From Candidatus Saccharimonadota bacterium (lineage in GTDB: Bacteria > Patescibacteriota > Saccharimonadia > Saccharimonadales > Saccharimonadaceae): a DNA stretch of 64,000 nt. The stretch covers positions 124,001 through 188,000 of the forward strand of contig JAQBRR010000001.1 in assembly GCA_028286365.1 (NCBI GenBank). Direction: 5' to 3'. Under the pieces are notes generated by a model. The model was not told where the DNA came from and did not search any database. It saw nothing but the letters and a program-made list of their open reading frames with translations. This document shows positions 13,701-22,011 of this stretch, one piece after another; the first letter of the stretch is position 1; each line of letters begins with the position of its first letter. Position numbers and translations under genes: made by a program.

Positions 13701-15597
13701 TGCTGCTGCAGAGGCAGAAAATACTGAGCTCAACATCAACTCGAAAGCCGCTGATGACTTTATCCAGATTGAGCACGAAGCAAAGGAAGGTATCAAAGTG
13801 AGAGAAACTGAACAGGAAGCTGACTTTAAGGAACACCAGAATGAGCGTGCGAGACAAAATACACTCGACCGCGAGACTGACTCTACCGTAGAACTTGACA
13901 ACACATTAAAGCAGAACGCTCAGGATCGTCGAGTTGAGACAAATGAAGCCGAGATTAAAGAGCGACAGGAAACAGTTGCGCATAGCGATGAAGAACTTGA
14001 GGCGTTAGAAGAACGCAAGCAAAAAGCAGAAGAAGGAGTTACAACACTACACACAGCTGAAGAGGCGAAACTTGCTGCCCGACGATCGCCAACAGGCGGG
14101 CCACTAGATGCCGATGGCAATCCGACAGCTGGTGACCTGTATGGACTAACGAGGCAGCAAGAAGAAAGCAAACTAGAGAAGGAAACGTCCGAGGCTGAGC
14201 AGAAAAAAGCATTTGGAGATCGGCTAGGTGAGGCCGATACCAGCCGAGGAGGCCTGCAAGAATTAGCCGAAAGAAAAGCTGCACTTGAAGAGGCAGCAGC
14301 AGGCGGAAGCGCTCGTGCAAAAGCAAGGATTGACGCCGCCAAAGCAGGAATTAGAGACCCAGTAACCGGGGAACTTAAAGAGATCCCTGGTATGGATGAA
14401 GACGTTCGTGAACAACTAGCACAGGCTGGTCGAGAGCAAGCGATTGCAGCACGTAACAGTTCGCTCGCAGGAGGTATTGCTGAGGTTGTCCGTGGTAAAG
14501 AAGTTAACTACGAGCCAGACGGGGAACTTGCTCGCGACATGGCAGGTATCGACTTAGGCCTGTCACCCAACACGAACCTTGAAGCAGCGAATGCAGCAAG
14601 GGTCACGGAAGCCGACTTAGAAGCCGACAGAAAAGCATACGACGATTTACACAAACGAAGAGGTCTTAGCTCCACGCAGCTCTATAGTGATGTACTTGGC
14701 GTACCGGATCCGGCGGGTGTCATCACAATCAGGTCCAGTGATGACATGCCACTAGCCGAAGAACTTTCTGCAGTAGGACAGATTATACAATTCGGTGGTG
14801 CTGATGACCAAGATAACTTATTCAATTATAGTTCAGAGTTAACGAGGGCTGCTATACAGGCTGAGAAAGATTCTGCGAACGTGCAGGCTGATTCGACCGC
14901 TTCAGAAGAGGCTAAGAAAAAAGCAAGAGATGATGCTGCGGCAGCAAGGTTTAGGTCAAAAACAATCCACTCTGCAATGCAGCGTGGATGGGCTCAGTTC
15001 GGAGGACAAAGGCCAATGCAATACGGTGGATCAGTCGAGCAGACCCTGGCTCAAGATACTGAAACTCGAACTAAGAACCAAATTCAAGCAGATAGGCTTG
15101 GTGGCGGTAAATATGATCATACCGTTGGTACTCAAAATATCGATCGTATAAATGCCCTTAGGAGACAGATCAAATCTTACGAAACAAATCCCGGACAACT
15201 CACCACTGACTTTACGGAAGCCTACAGAGTTGGTGCAGAGTACACTGCGACTCAAGTTGAGGGCATACCATCTGGTACTCCTGCGTGGAACACTAGAGTT
15301 GCTGAGCTTATAGCGAAAAAGGTTACTGCAGCACCTGACAACTTAGCTATGTTTGTAACACAGCTAGACAAGGCACTGGATGACCCTAGATCTCCTGCAT
15401 TATCACCAGAAAAAAGAGCAGCCCTAACAGATACTCGTGAATCCCTGTTAACGGTATTAGATACTGCTGGTATTTCGAGACCCGAAGTTCCTATGGTGGA
15501 TCCAACATCTCAGAAGCAACTCTTTAATCCTGATGGCAGCATGCAAATGGGACCATATCGACGAAGAACCCCAAGCGAATATAACCCACAAGGCTAG
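10729..15597 (+). CDS. Giant VirB6/TrbL-like T4SS membrane protein with Cys-rich ectodomain and coiled-coil tail
   Basis: This 1622-residue protein has an N-terminal hydrophobic segment (about residues 12-32). A secreted Cys-rich region (about 45-510) contains two related units built on YQGSTLVN followed by RLAC (about residues 345-365 and 425-445). A multispanning block of six or so helices (about 527-764) with a VirB6/TrbL-like character includes NALIIVLVIISPVAIAAALL. It is followed by about 860 hydrophilic residues, very rich in Ala, Glu, Gln and Arg, predicted coiled coil (about 885-1290). VirB6 normally forms the inner-membrane channel of a T4SS; the ecto- and endo-domains here are much larger than in classical systems. 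ATG 10729 gives the natural signal segment; GTG 10705 is possible. The C-terminal tail could be a scaffold. It heads the PrgI-VirB4 gene run. Confidence 0.82.
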   Translation: MLRRLSLPFKLKPLFITGVVLLSFVASAATSLLPTSTVSAKAGTYAAETDLSTVMKAIKYINAIAYCVDSNGPGGFKTTIAGDTISNGPRWWVYDSPLAATLTIGKQLDQWGDKNGIAKCNGETDSEPGWINDALTFFGINVRNSDKGNRDKSLEELGYKCTKSGTDISCENDNANADSSTKGSILYILRNLPYLHGANLVNLTATDPKIMAASYYAAMSDYTTLCKATADGGTSNLTNIWVVDKGTITKQQWGGGKSSIDAGLGEVALTANNPGDGNGWIGSNSIENGCTNIANYLNKDYATAYLKFITTSACSTQFTDSAQAAACVEGSNHLTDLGYCTTHYQTGYQGSTLVNKVPERLACYIGQGNQGEEDCVVKLKYDLNAPPDASTNPTGISNQLLLQACIKGAQNSDTTFCATQYGDAYQGSTLVNNAALRLACVDGQKYPAAGGLTTGSAICVPGSTAAACVVKADTKTSCVVDGIGWLVCPLMNALGGLNDAMYGWVQSVLVLNPLTQTDSSGTATPQYQNWSNIRNIANVMLVIGFLAIIFSQISSIGISNYGVKKMLPRIIMIAIAINLSWTIMTLSVDVVNIIGVGLHSLLDATAVNATADNLNTASTVNALLTGAGTLAVGGITAIIALPAAEIGLGTLVLLALPFILGAALALFAAVATLFVRNALIIVLVIISPVAIAAALLPNTEQYFKSWRKMFIQMLMLFPMAALLFAGCKFAAYVVLTSNQPMAIIAALFIMAAPLGMLPWLARSSGGIMAAVGGRLQGIAKSSQGALKRGLQPRVDASKSTYGSGKKNWWGVTRGKLTPALNPDGTPKMRNGKPVTYRAMPVGKNGKPKTTMGQKWANSGQRVAQRDKNNKRVIIENWKQIGLNGEGRGARKTRSLLDEEQTIGLQEKSTSAQYSARLEERQLNASTPEHLITKNLEDAEATSKGFQGRLKQEQAERIRDGAGNTVAGSIGAEGILNLRDVSQQAYVAEAGAAAAEAENTELNINSKAADDFIQIEHEAKEGIKVRETEQEADFKEHQNERARQNTLDRETDSTVELDNTLKQNAQDRRVETNEAEIKERQETVAHSDEELEALEERKQKAEEGVTTLHTAEEAKLAARRSPTGGPLDADGNPTAGDLYGLTRQQEESKLEKETSEAEQKKAFGDRLGEADTSRGGLQELAERKAALEEAAAGGSARAKARIDAAKAGIRDPVTGELKEIPGMDEDVREQLAQAGREQAIAARNSSLAGGIAEVVRGKEVNYEPDGELARDMAGIDLGLSPNTNLEAANAARVTEADLEADRKAYDDLHKRRGLSSTQLYSDVLGVPDPAGVITIRSSDDMPLAEELSAVGQIIQFGGADDQDNLFNYSSELTRAAIQAEKDSANVQADSTASEEAKKKARDDAAAARFRSKTIHSAMQRGWAQFGGQRPMQYGGSVEQTLAQDTETRTKNQIQADRLGGGKYDHTVGTQNIDRINALRRQIKSYETNPGQLTTDFTEAYRVGAEYTATQVEGIPSGTPAWNTRVAELIAKKVTAAPDNLAMFVTQLDKALDDPRSPALSPEKRAALTDTRESLLTVLDTAGISRPEVPMVDPTSQKQLFNPDGSMQMGPYRRRTPSEYNPQG

Positions 15598-15650
15598 AGT
15601 TATTAAGGCAAGATGTTACTCAAATATACGTCTGTTATACTATAAGCACT

Positions 15651-16643
15651 ATGGCGCAGTATAAAGTACCCCAGGACGTAGAGGCGGACGACAAGCTCAT
15701 TGGTCCGTTTAGCTTTCGTCAGTTCGTGTACCTCATTATCGTCGCGTTATCGGGTGCTGCTGCCTGGGCCTTGTATCAATTATTCCCGCTACTAATCATC
15801 ATTCCGTTACCTATCATTGTGTTCTTTGGCGCACTTGCATTACCACTTCGTAAGGACCAGCCGATGGAAGTATACCTCGCAGCGATGGTATCGTTTTACC
15901 TCAAGCCTCATAGACGTTTATGGGATCCCGATGGAATTGATTCACTAATTGAAATCACCGTTCCAAAAGTCGTCGAGATACAACGTACCAAGGATATATC
16001 ACAAGGTGACGCACAACAGAGATTTGGCTACTTGGCTGAGATTGTCGATAGCCAAGGTTGGGCAATTCGTGGACAAACTAATGGTACCGTTCAGGCGCCA
16101 AATAGTGCCATGAATACGGAGGCATATTACTCTGCACAGCAGGCAGAGGATATCCTAGACAGCAACTACGGCGTCGCGCAGTCGCTCGATTATATGATCA
16201 GCCAGACAGATAATCGCAGGCGTCAGGAGATGATGGATCGCATGCGTGCAATACCAGAAGAGCCCGCTATCGTACCTGAACCAGCAACGACTACAGCTGT
16301 AGCTGCACCGACAGCCACCTCTAGTCCTGTCGTTACTCCAGCGCCAGCTGCTGCCCCACAAACACCTGCACAGTCTGGTGTAAAACCTGCACCAAACCCT
16401 TTTAATTTCTTTGCGTCACAACCTTCCTTAACTACTGATTCAAACAATCCATACCCTCCCAATATGCAACAAAAAGTTATCCAGCCACTTGACCCCACAA
16501 ACACTAGCGGAAAGGTGGTATCAGCTGATATAATGAACCTTGCAAACGATGCCCAATTATCTATCGAGACAATTGCCCATGAAGCCAATCGTATCAACCA
16601 ACGTGATGGTACAAGCGGTGAGGTCATAGTCTCTCTACGATAA
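15651..16643 (+). CDS. prgI: PrgI/VirB3-like T4SS inner-membrane protein
   Basis: A 330-residue protein. Residues 1-85 match the PrgI family: KVPQDVEADDKLIGPFSFRQ, two adjacent membrane helices (about 28-46 and 48-65), and PMEVYLAAMVSFYLKPHRRLWDPDG. This family replaces VirB3 in Gram-positive-type T4SSs and recruits VirB4 to the membrane. The remaining 230 residues are cytoplasmic, with a Pro/Ala-rich linker (about 200-250) and a C-terminal helix. TATACT at 15636-15641 ends 9 nt before ATG 15651, so a promoter with almost no leader can drive the prgI-virB4 genes. The VirB4 N-terminal gene follows after 55 nt. Confidence 0.87.
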   Translation: MAQYKVPQDVEADDKLIGPFSFRQFVYLIIVALSGAAAWALYQLFPLLIIIPLPIIVFFGALALPLRKDQPMEVYLAAMVSFYLKPHRRLWDPDGIDSLIEITVPKVVEIQRTKDISQGDAQQRFGYLAEIVDSQGWAIRGQTNGTVQAPNSAMNTEAYYSAQQAEDILDSNYGVAQSLDYMISQTDNRRRQEMMDRMRAIPEEPAIVPEPATTTAVAAPTATSSPVVTPAPAAAPQTPAQSGVKPAPNPFNFFASQPSLTTDSNNPYPPNMQQKVIQPLDPTNTSGKVVSADIMNLANDAQLSIETIAHEANRINQRDGTSGEVIVSLR

Positions 16644-16698
16644 CGGTTCACCAGAGGTGAAATGGCATTAATAATGAGGGAGTGGGAAGCTTAGTCAA

Positions 16699-17559
16699 AT
16701 GCCACCAAACAATCAATTTGGTCCTGTTGCCCCAATCATATCGAGTTCGGGCCCCGTTCCTCCTGTCATGCCTCCTGCAATGACACCTGTTACGAGTGGG
16801 CCAGTACCAGCTGGACAACCAGTAGCAAAGCCTGTCGTTAAAAACGCCAACTCAACCCAGAATACACTTCTATTTTCTGAGATCCGCGACGACCTTGTCA
16901 TTATGGCTGACGGATCATTTAGGGCAGTCGTGGTATGCAAGTCAATCAACTTTGACCTGATGAGCGCAACCGAACGTGAAGGCGTTGAATTTAGTTATCA
17001 AAATTTTCTAAACTCACTCAATCATCCTGTTCAGATCTTGATTCGCTCACAACGCGTTGATATAGGACCGTATATCGACCTATTAGGCGGCATCCGCAAG
17101 AACCAGGACAATATGTTACTGGGTGTATTGATGGATGATTACATCAACTTTATCGACGTATTGTCCCAGCAGGCAAATATCATGAACAAATCGTTCTTTA
17201 TCGCGATTCCGTATTATCCTAACGGCGATGCAGCGGGCTTGATCGAGCAGAGTAAGGGCTTCTTCACTAAATTATTCGCACCGCCAAAAAACACAGCAAC
17301 TAAGATCGACTCAGCCGCATATCAAAAAGCCAAGGACGAGTTAAGCACTCGCGTCGAAGGAGTTACATCTGGACTTTTTCAGTTGGGTGTACAAAGTGTA
17401 CAGTTAAATACCAAGGAACTTGGAGAGCTGTATTACAACTCGTATAATCCCGATACGGCAGTGCGCGAACCACTTGGTAACTTTGAGAACATTACAGCTA
17501 CATACGTTAAAAAAGGTGTCGGTGATGCCATTGCAGCTGAGCTAGGGAAGACTACCTAA
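16699..17559 (+). CDS. VirB4 N-terminal-domain protein (split VirB4, first part)
   Basis: A 286-residue protein with a Pro-rich N-terminus (1-45) and then an alpha/beta domain starting NTLLFSEIRDDLVIMADGSF, with YQNFLNSLNHPVQILIRSQ and SFFIAIPYYP. It resembles the N-terminal, non-ATPase part of VirB4/TraC proteins, which contacts VirB3/PrgI. It has no Walker motifs. Its TAA stop overlaps the ATG of the ATPase gene by one base, so the two halves are made together. In most T4SSs these are one polypeptide. The family call is from pattern and position. Confidence 0.75.
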   Translation: MPPNNQFGPVAPIISSSGPVPPVMPPAMTPVTSGPVPAGQPVAKPVVKNANSTQNTLLFSEIRDDLVIMADGSFRAVVVCKSINFDLMSATEREGVEFSYQNFLNSLNHPVQILIRSQRVDIGPYIDLLGGIRKNQDNMLLGVLMDDYINFIDVLSQQANIMNKSFFIAIPYYPNGDAAGLIEQSKGFFTKLFAPPKNTATKIDSAAYQKAKDELSTRVEGVTSGLFQLGVQSVQLNTKELGELYYNSYNPDTAVREPLGNFENITATYVKKGVGDAIAAELGKTT

Positions 17560-19430
17560 TGGCAAAGAAACCACAGCTAGACGCTGCAGCGCAGGCCCAG
17601 GCTTTAGAACAAAGCCAGGTTGAACAAGCATTCTTGAAGGGAATGACTACTTTGCGCGACCTGATTGCACCAAGTAGTATCGAAATCCATTCATCGTATT
17701 TTCGCCTTGGTACCAAATATGGACGAACTATTTATATTTACGGCTATCCACGCGAAATTTATACCGGTTGGCTCAGCTCACTGATTAATATTGATGAAGT
17801 TATTGATGTTAGTATGTATATTTACCCTGTTGATACACAGGTAGTGCTAAATAACCTACGTAAAAAAGTAACCCAGCTAGAAGCAACGACTTCAATCAGT
17901 AACGAAAAGGGCAAAGTACGTGACCCAGGTGTTGAAGCGGCTATTAGCGACGCTGAAGAGCTACGTGACCAACTGCAGGTAGGGGCCGAGCGTTTCTTCC
18001 GTTTTGGTCTGTACGTCACGATGTTCGCTGATAGTCTCGATGAGTTAAGTTTTGTACAACATAAGATCGAAACAATGTTCGGTCAGCAGTTGATCTTTAG
18101 TAAGGTTGCAAGCGGTCAACAAGAGCAAGGTATGAACAGCTCGATTCCTCAAATGACCGACCAGTTGCAAATTCGCCGCAATATGAATACGGGTGCAATC
18201 AGTACGAGCTTCCCGTTCACCAGTGCCGATCTGACACAGGAAAAGGGCGTATTGTACGGCATCAACATGCACAATAATGGTCTGGTTATTTTCGATCGTT
18301 TTTCTCTTGAGAACGCCAATATGGTGGTCTTTGCAAAGTCTGGTGCAGGTAAGTCATTTACCGTTAAGCTTGAGGCACTCCGTAGCATGATGACAGGCGC
18401 AGAGGTGATTATTATCGATCCAGAAAACGAATACCAGAAACTTGCCGATGCGGTAGGTGGTAGTTATATTCGACTGAGCCTTAATGCCGATACTCGTATT
18501 AATCCGTTCGATCTCCCTAGGGTTATCGATAGCGACGAGGCCGATGATGCCCTGCGCGCCAACCTCGTAACACTCCATGGACTATTCCGACTCATGCTCG
18601 GCGGTACTCAGGTGACCGCTGCAGGCGTACCGATGTCATCATTAAATCCAGCAGAGGAAGCAGACCTTGACCAGGCACTTATCGACACTTACGCACGCGC
18701 TGGTATTACAAGTGACCCACTCACACACAACTCTCCTCCGCCAACAATCGCGGATCTATACGACACACTCCTCCATATGGGAGGTAGTGGGCCATCACTT
18801 GCGCAGCGTCTCCGTAAATATACAACTGGAACGTTCGCGGGAATTTTCTCCCAGCAATCTAATATAGACATTAACAATGCTATGGTTGTGTTCAATATTC
18901 GTGACCTCGAGGATGAACTGCGGCCTGTTGCTATGTATATTGTCTTGTCGCACATTTGGAACATTACCAGGACTGATCAGAAGAAACGCATGTTGATTGT
19001 TGATGAGGCATGGCAACTGATGAAGTACGATGACTCAGCTAACTTCTTGTTCTCGCTCGCAAAGCGTGCACGTAAATATTACCTAGGCCTGACAACGATT
19101 ACTCAGGACGTTGAAGACTTTATGGGTAGTAAGATGGGCCGCGCGATCGTTGCCAACAGTTCAATGCAGCTACTCCTCAAACAATCCTCAAGTGCCGTTG
19201 ACGTCCTATCTGACGTATTCAAGCTTACCGAAGAGGAAAAGAAGCGTCTTGCCAACTTCCCAATTGGACAGGGCTTGTTCTTTGCCGGGCAAAACCATGT
19301 CCATATTCAGATTGTTGCAAGTGAGACTGAACAAGAACTCATTACGACTAACCCGCAGGCAATCGCCCAAGAAGTTATCGAAGAAGAAGCCCAAGCAGCA
19401 TCGACTATCAGCCCAGGTTCGGCAGTCTAG
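17559..19430 (+). CDS. virB4: VirB4-family T4SS ATPase (ATPase part)
   Basis: A 623-residue ATPase. Residues 1-235 include a second alpha/beta region, and the motor domain follows with Walker A AKSGAGKSFTVK near 265-276, IIIDPENEYQKLADAVGG, Walker B RMLIVDEAWQLM near 477-488, and a conserved Gln in LTTITQDVEDF. VirB4 hexamers energise pilus assembly and substrate transfer at the inner membrane. It starts on the last base of the preceding gene's stop. No VirD4 coupling ATPase or VirB11 is nearby, so this is the only visible motor of the system. Confidence 0.93.
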   Translation: MAKKPQLDAAAQAQALEQSQVEQAFLKGMTTLRDLIAPSSIEIHSSYFRLGTKYGRTIYIYGYPREIYTGWLSSLINIDEVIDVSMYIYPVDTQVVLNNLRKKVTQLEATTSISNEKGKVRDPGVEAAISDAEELRDQLQVGAERFFRFGLYVTMFADSLDELSFVQHKIETMFGQQLIFSKVASGQQEQGMNSSIPQMTDQLQIRRNMNTGAISTSFPFTSADLTQEKGVLYGINMHNNGLVIFDRFSLENANMVVFAKSGAGKSFTVKLEALRSMMTGAEVIIIDPENEYQKLADAVGGSYIRLSLNADTRINPFDLPRVIDSDEADDALRANLVTLHGLFRLMLGGTQVTAAGVPMSSLNPAEEADLDQALIDTYARAGITSDPLTHNSPPPTIADLYDTLLHMGGSGPSLAQRLRKYTTGTFAGIFSQQSNIDINNAMVVFNIRDLEDELRPVAMYIVLSHIWNITRTDQKKRMLIVDEAWQLMKYDDSANFLFSLAKRARKYYLGLTTITQDVEDFMGSKMGRAIVANSSMQLLLKQSSSAVDVLSDVFKLTEEEKKRLANFPIGQGLFFAGQNHVHIQIVASETEQELITTNPQAIAQEVIEEEAQAASTISPGSAV

Positions 19431-19449
19431 GGTATAATGTGGGGTAATT

Positions 19450-22011
19450 ATGGCTCTGAGAACTCCTGATAAGACAGACGACAAGCTCAATCCCGGACAG
19501 GCCGATTACAATCGCAAGTTTAATGACATAGCCAACCGCGAAGAAGCGGGTACTTTTGGTGATATTGCAAAAAACTACAACAAAACAGCAGATCCATCTC
19601 AGGAAAACGCCAATATCGCAAAAGCCCACAGTAAAGAGACGAACCCCGCAGGAGATTGGGATACAAAGCTCAGCGCAGCAAAAGACATAGCTCTAGCGGC
19701 TGCAGGTGGTAAACCCAAGGGGAGTAAAAGTCCTCTCGTCGCAATCCTTATAATCATTTTTGGTGGTGGATTTAGTTTTGGCGGACTATTCGGTGCGTTC
19801 AGTCTGCTGCCAATCGACGTTGTTGCACAGTTTTTCAACAAGGAGGATGCTCAAAGTACGAGTTTTAGTATCCGTACAGACAAAATCATTAATTCGAAGA
19901 TATCAAAGGACGTCACGAGCGGATACTGCAGTCCTGATAAATCCCTACTCTGTAAATACGAAAAACCCTCAAATAAGCTACTGAATGCACTCGAAAAAGA
20001 GGGAGTTCAAGCTTTCGATAAAGCCGGTAATGTCATAAAGGGGACTGGCATACTTCCGAATGCGAGACCTGATCACTTTACTTTCAAAGGCGAGAAGATT
20101 AATGCTACGGATTTTGCATCGAGACTAGCGAGTGATCCTGAGTTTAGAGCGGCCTTTCATAATGCTTATACACCTCGTTTTGTCAGCTTTGCAGATAATA
20201 TATTTAAATCAATAAAGACGCGGTTTGGTTTTACTGTTGATGACAAAAATGCAAAAGCCAAGAGTAGTGAAGAGCTTTCAAAAAATCTTGACCAGGCATC
20301 AAAGGGACCTGAGACAGGCGCATCGGCCGCGGCGAAAGAGGGCGCAACTGCAGCTGATGGAGTCGCCGAAACACTTATTGAAGATGCTGCAGCGAAAGAA
20401 GTTAAAGGAGTAGCCTCATCTGGTAAAGGTAATGCTGTTGGTCTTATTGCAGGAGTGGCGTGTGGTATTGGTGACATACCAGGTTTAATCGTTAGTACCG
20501 CGAGAGCGTACCAAATGGCACAACTTGTAACCTATGCGGTGACTGTAGTGACGTCAATTGAGGCATGGAAGGCAAACCAAGCAACGCCCGACGAGATAAC
20601 CTCACTTGGAAGTCTTCTAACAACAGTAGTTGCCGGTAAATCAGCTATGGATTCATTCGGTATGAAAAATGTACTGTTTGGCGATACCACAACAACTGAC
20701 ACTAGTTGGAAGAACTTCTCACCTGGCGGCAGCGTCGCTGATGGTATCGCGGGTCAAATAGCACAATTTACGAGCAGCCCGATCAAAAAGGATGTTTGCT
20801 CTGTAGCAACAAATCCAGCAACAGGTGCGGCAATTGACGCCGCAACTGCGGATACAGGTGTTGGTGTGGTTGTTGCAGCGGCAAACCTTCTTGGAGGATT
20901 ACTAGGAAGCCTTGCACTAGAGCAGTGGGGGCCAACCCTTGTTAAGTATGCGGTCGGCTTTATACCACCTGGTGTTATGCAATCAGTTTTGAAGTTCTTC
21001 TTAGGTGATCTAACCCAAGGATTGGTCGGACAAGATGTCGGTAATGCACTAACAAGCGGCTTAGTCCACTTGATGGGTCAAACTGCAAACAAAGGAGGCA
21101 ATATGGCGCTTACTATAAAGCAGAAGCTTGCCTATGATAACGCAACCGCACAGGTTAACCTTGCCTACGCCCAGGAAGACCGTGCAACACATAGCCCACT
21201 CGATGCAACAAACCCTAATACGTTCCTCGGTAGCCTTGTCGGCGGATTGTTACCATATTACTCGAGTACCGGATCGCTAGGTGGCGTCATATCTTCACTT
21301 GGTAGTATTGTTACAGGTTCACTTGGGTCACTATTCAAACAAGCGAGTGCTGGTGCAGTTGCAGACGACGGATCAGAATATACACTATGTCAGGATCCCG
21401 CTATAACTGGCTCAGGTACGGGTACTGATGCGTTAGCGGCTGGTCCTTTTTGCGATATTCAGTATGGCATTCCACCTGATTATCTCAATAAAGATCCGGA
21501 AGTCGTGGCGAATGACCTAATAGCAAGTGGTGATATAAATCCTACGACAGGCGATCCAATTGTAAAACCAGATCCCGTCATATCTCTTACTGACACATCC
21601 TCGCAAGCAAAGAGCAGTTTAAGTGGGTGGACCAGTTTATGTGGTGACGGATCAACCGCACATGCCACTGACTGTGCTTTAACTCCCGCTAATATCACAG
21701 CAAACCCTAATATTGTTGATTACGCTCTGTATACAATTGACCACCGTGTCCAGACAACAATGGATGGCGAGGACCAAACACTAGACCCACCAGCCACAGA
21801 CCCATCAAGCAGCTCAACATCAACTAGTACACCTGCGGCAACAACCACAACCGACACGACAGCTCCGTCTACCGATACAACTACAACAACCCCAAGTACT
21901 CCCGCAGCTTTTATTCCTCAGACTAAAAGCACAGCCAGTTACGCAATTAATTTGTCTAATTTGTTTGCGTATATCCTTCCTCCAAAGAAATTCGAGGGAA
22001 TAACAATATGA
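19450..22011 (+). CDS. Large membrane-anchored T4SS-associated protein, unknown function
   Basis: An 853-residue protein with a hydrophilic N-terminus of about 90 residues and one strong membrane segment (about 96-118, SPLVAILIIIFGGGFSFGGL). It then has a long predicted extracytoplasmic region with Ala/Gly-rich amphipathic stretches, several cysteines, further hydrophobic patches near 330-380 and 470-520, and a Ser/Thr-rich tail (about 775-825). No family is recognised. TATAAT at 19433-19438 lies 11 nt before ATG 19450, so it can be transcribed from its own promoter as well as with virB4. It overlaps the hydrolase gene by 4 nt. A structural ectodomain or substrate of the T4SS would fit. Confidence 0.8.
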   Translation: MALRTPDKTDDKLNPGQADYNRKFNDIANREEAGTFGDIAKNYNKTADPSQENANIAKAHSKETNPAGDWDTKLSAAKDIALAAAGGKPKGSKSPLVAILIIIFGGGFSFGGLFGAFSLLPIDVVAQFFNKEDAQSTSFSIRTDKIINSKISKDVTSGYCSPDKSLLCKYEKPSNKLLNALEKEGVQAFDKAGNVIKGTGILPNARPDHFTFKGEKINATDFASRLASDPEFRAAFHNAYTPRFVSFADNIFKSIKTRFGFTVDDKNAKAKSSEELSKNLDQASKGPETGASAAAKEGATAADGVAETLIEDAAAKEVKGVASSGKGNAVGLIAGVACGIGDIPGLIVSTARAYQMAQLVTYAVTVVTSIEAWKANQATPDEITSLGSLLTTVVAGKSAMDSFGMKNVLFGDTTTTDTSWKNFSPGGSVADGIAGQIAQFTSSPIKKDVCSVATNPATGAAIDAATADTGVGVVVAAANLLGGLLGSLALEQWGPTLVKYAVGFIPPGVMQSVLKFFLGDLTQGLVGQDVGNALTSGLVHLMGQTANKGGNMALTIKQKLAYDNATAQVNLAYAQEDRATHSPLDATNPNTFLGSLVGGLLPYYSSTGSLGGVISSLGSIVTGSLGSLFKQASAGAVADDGSEYTLCQDPAITGSGTGTDALAAGPFCDIQYGIPPDYLNKDPEVVANDLIASGDINPTTGDPIVKPDPVISLTDTSSQAKSSLSGWTSLCGDGSTAHATDCALTPANITANPNIVDYALYTIDHRVQTTMDGEDQTLDPPATDPSSSSTSTSTPAATTTTDTTAPSTDTTTTTPSTPAAFIPQTKSTASYAINLSNLFAYILPPKKFEGITI

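Noticed and set aside
13456-14342. Long antisense frames within the VirB6-like gene
   Set aside because: They are Ser/Leu-rich mirror images of the Ala/Glu-rich coiled-coil coding sequence, a known codon-usage artefact.
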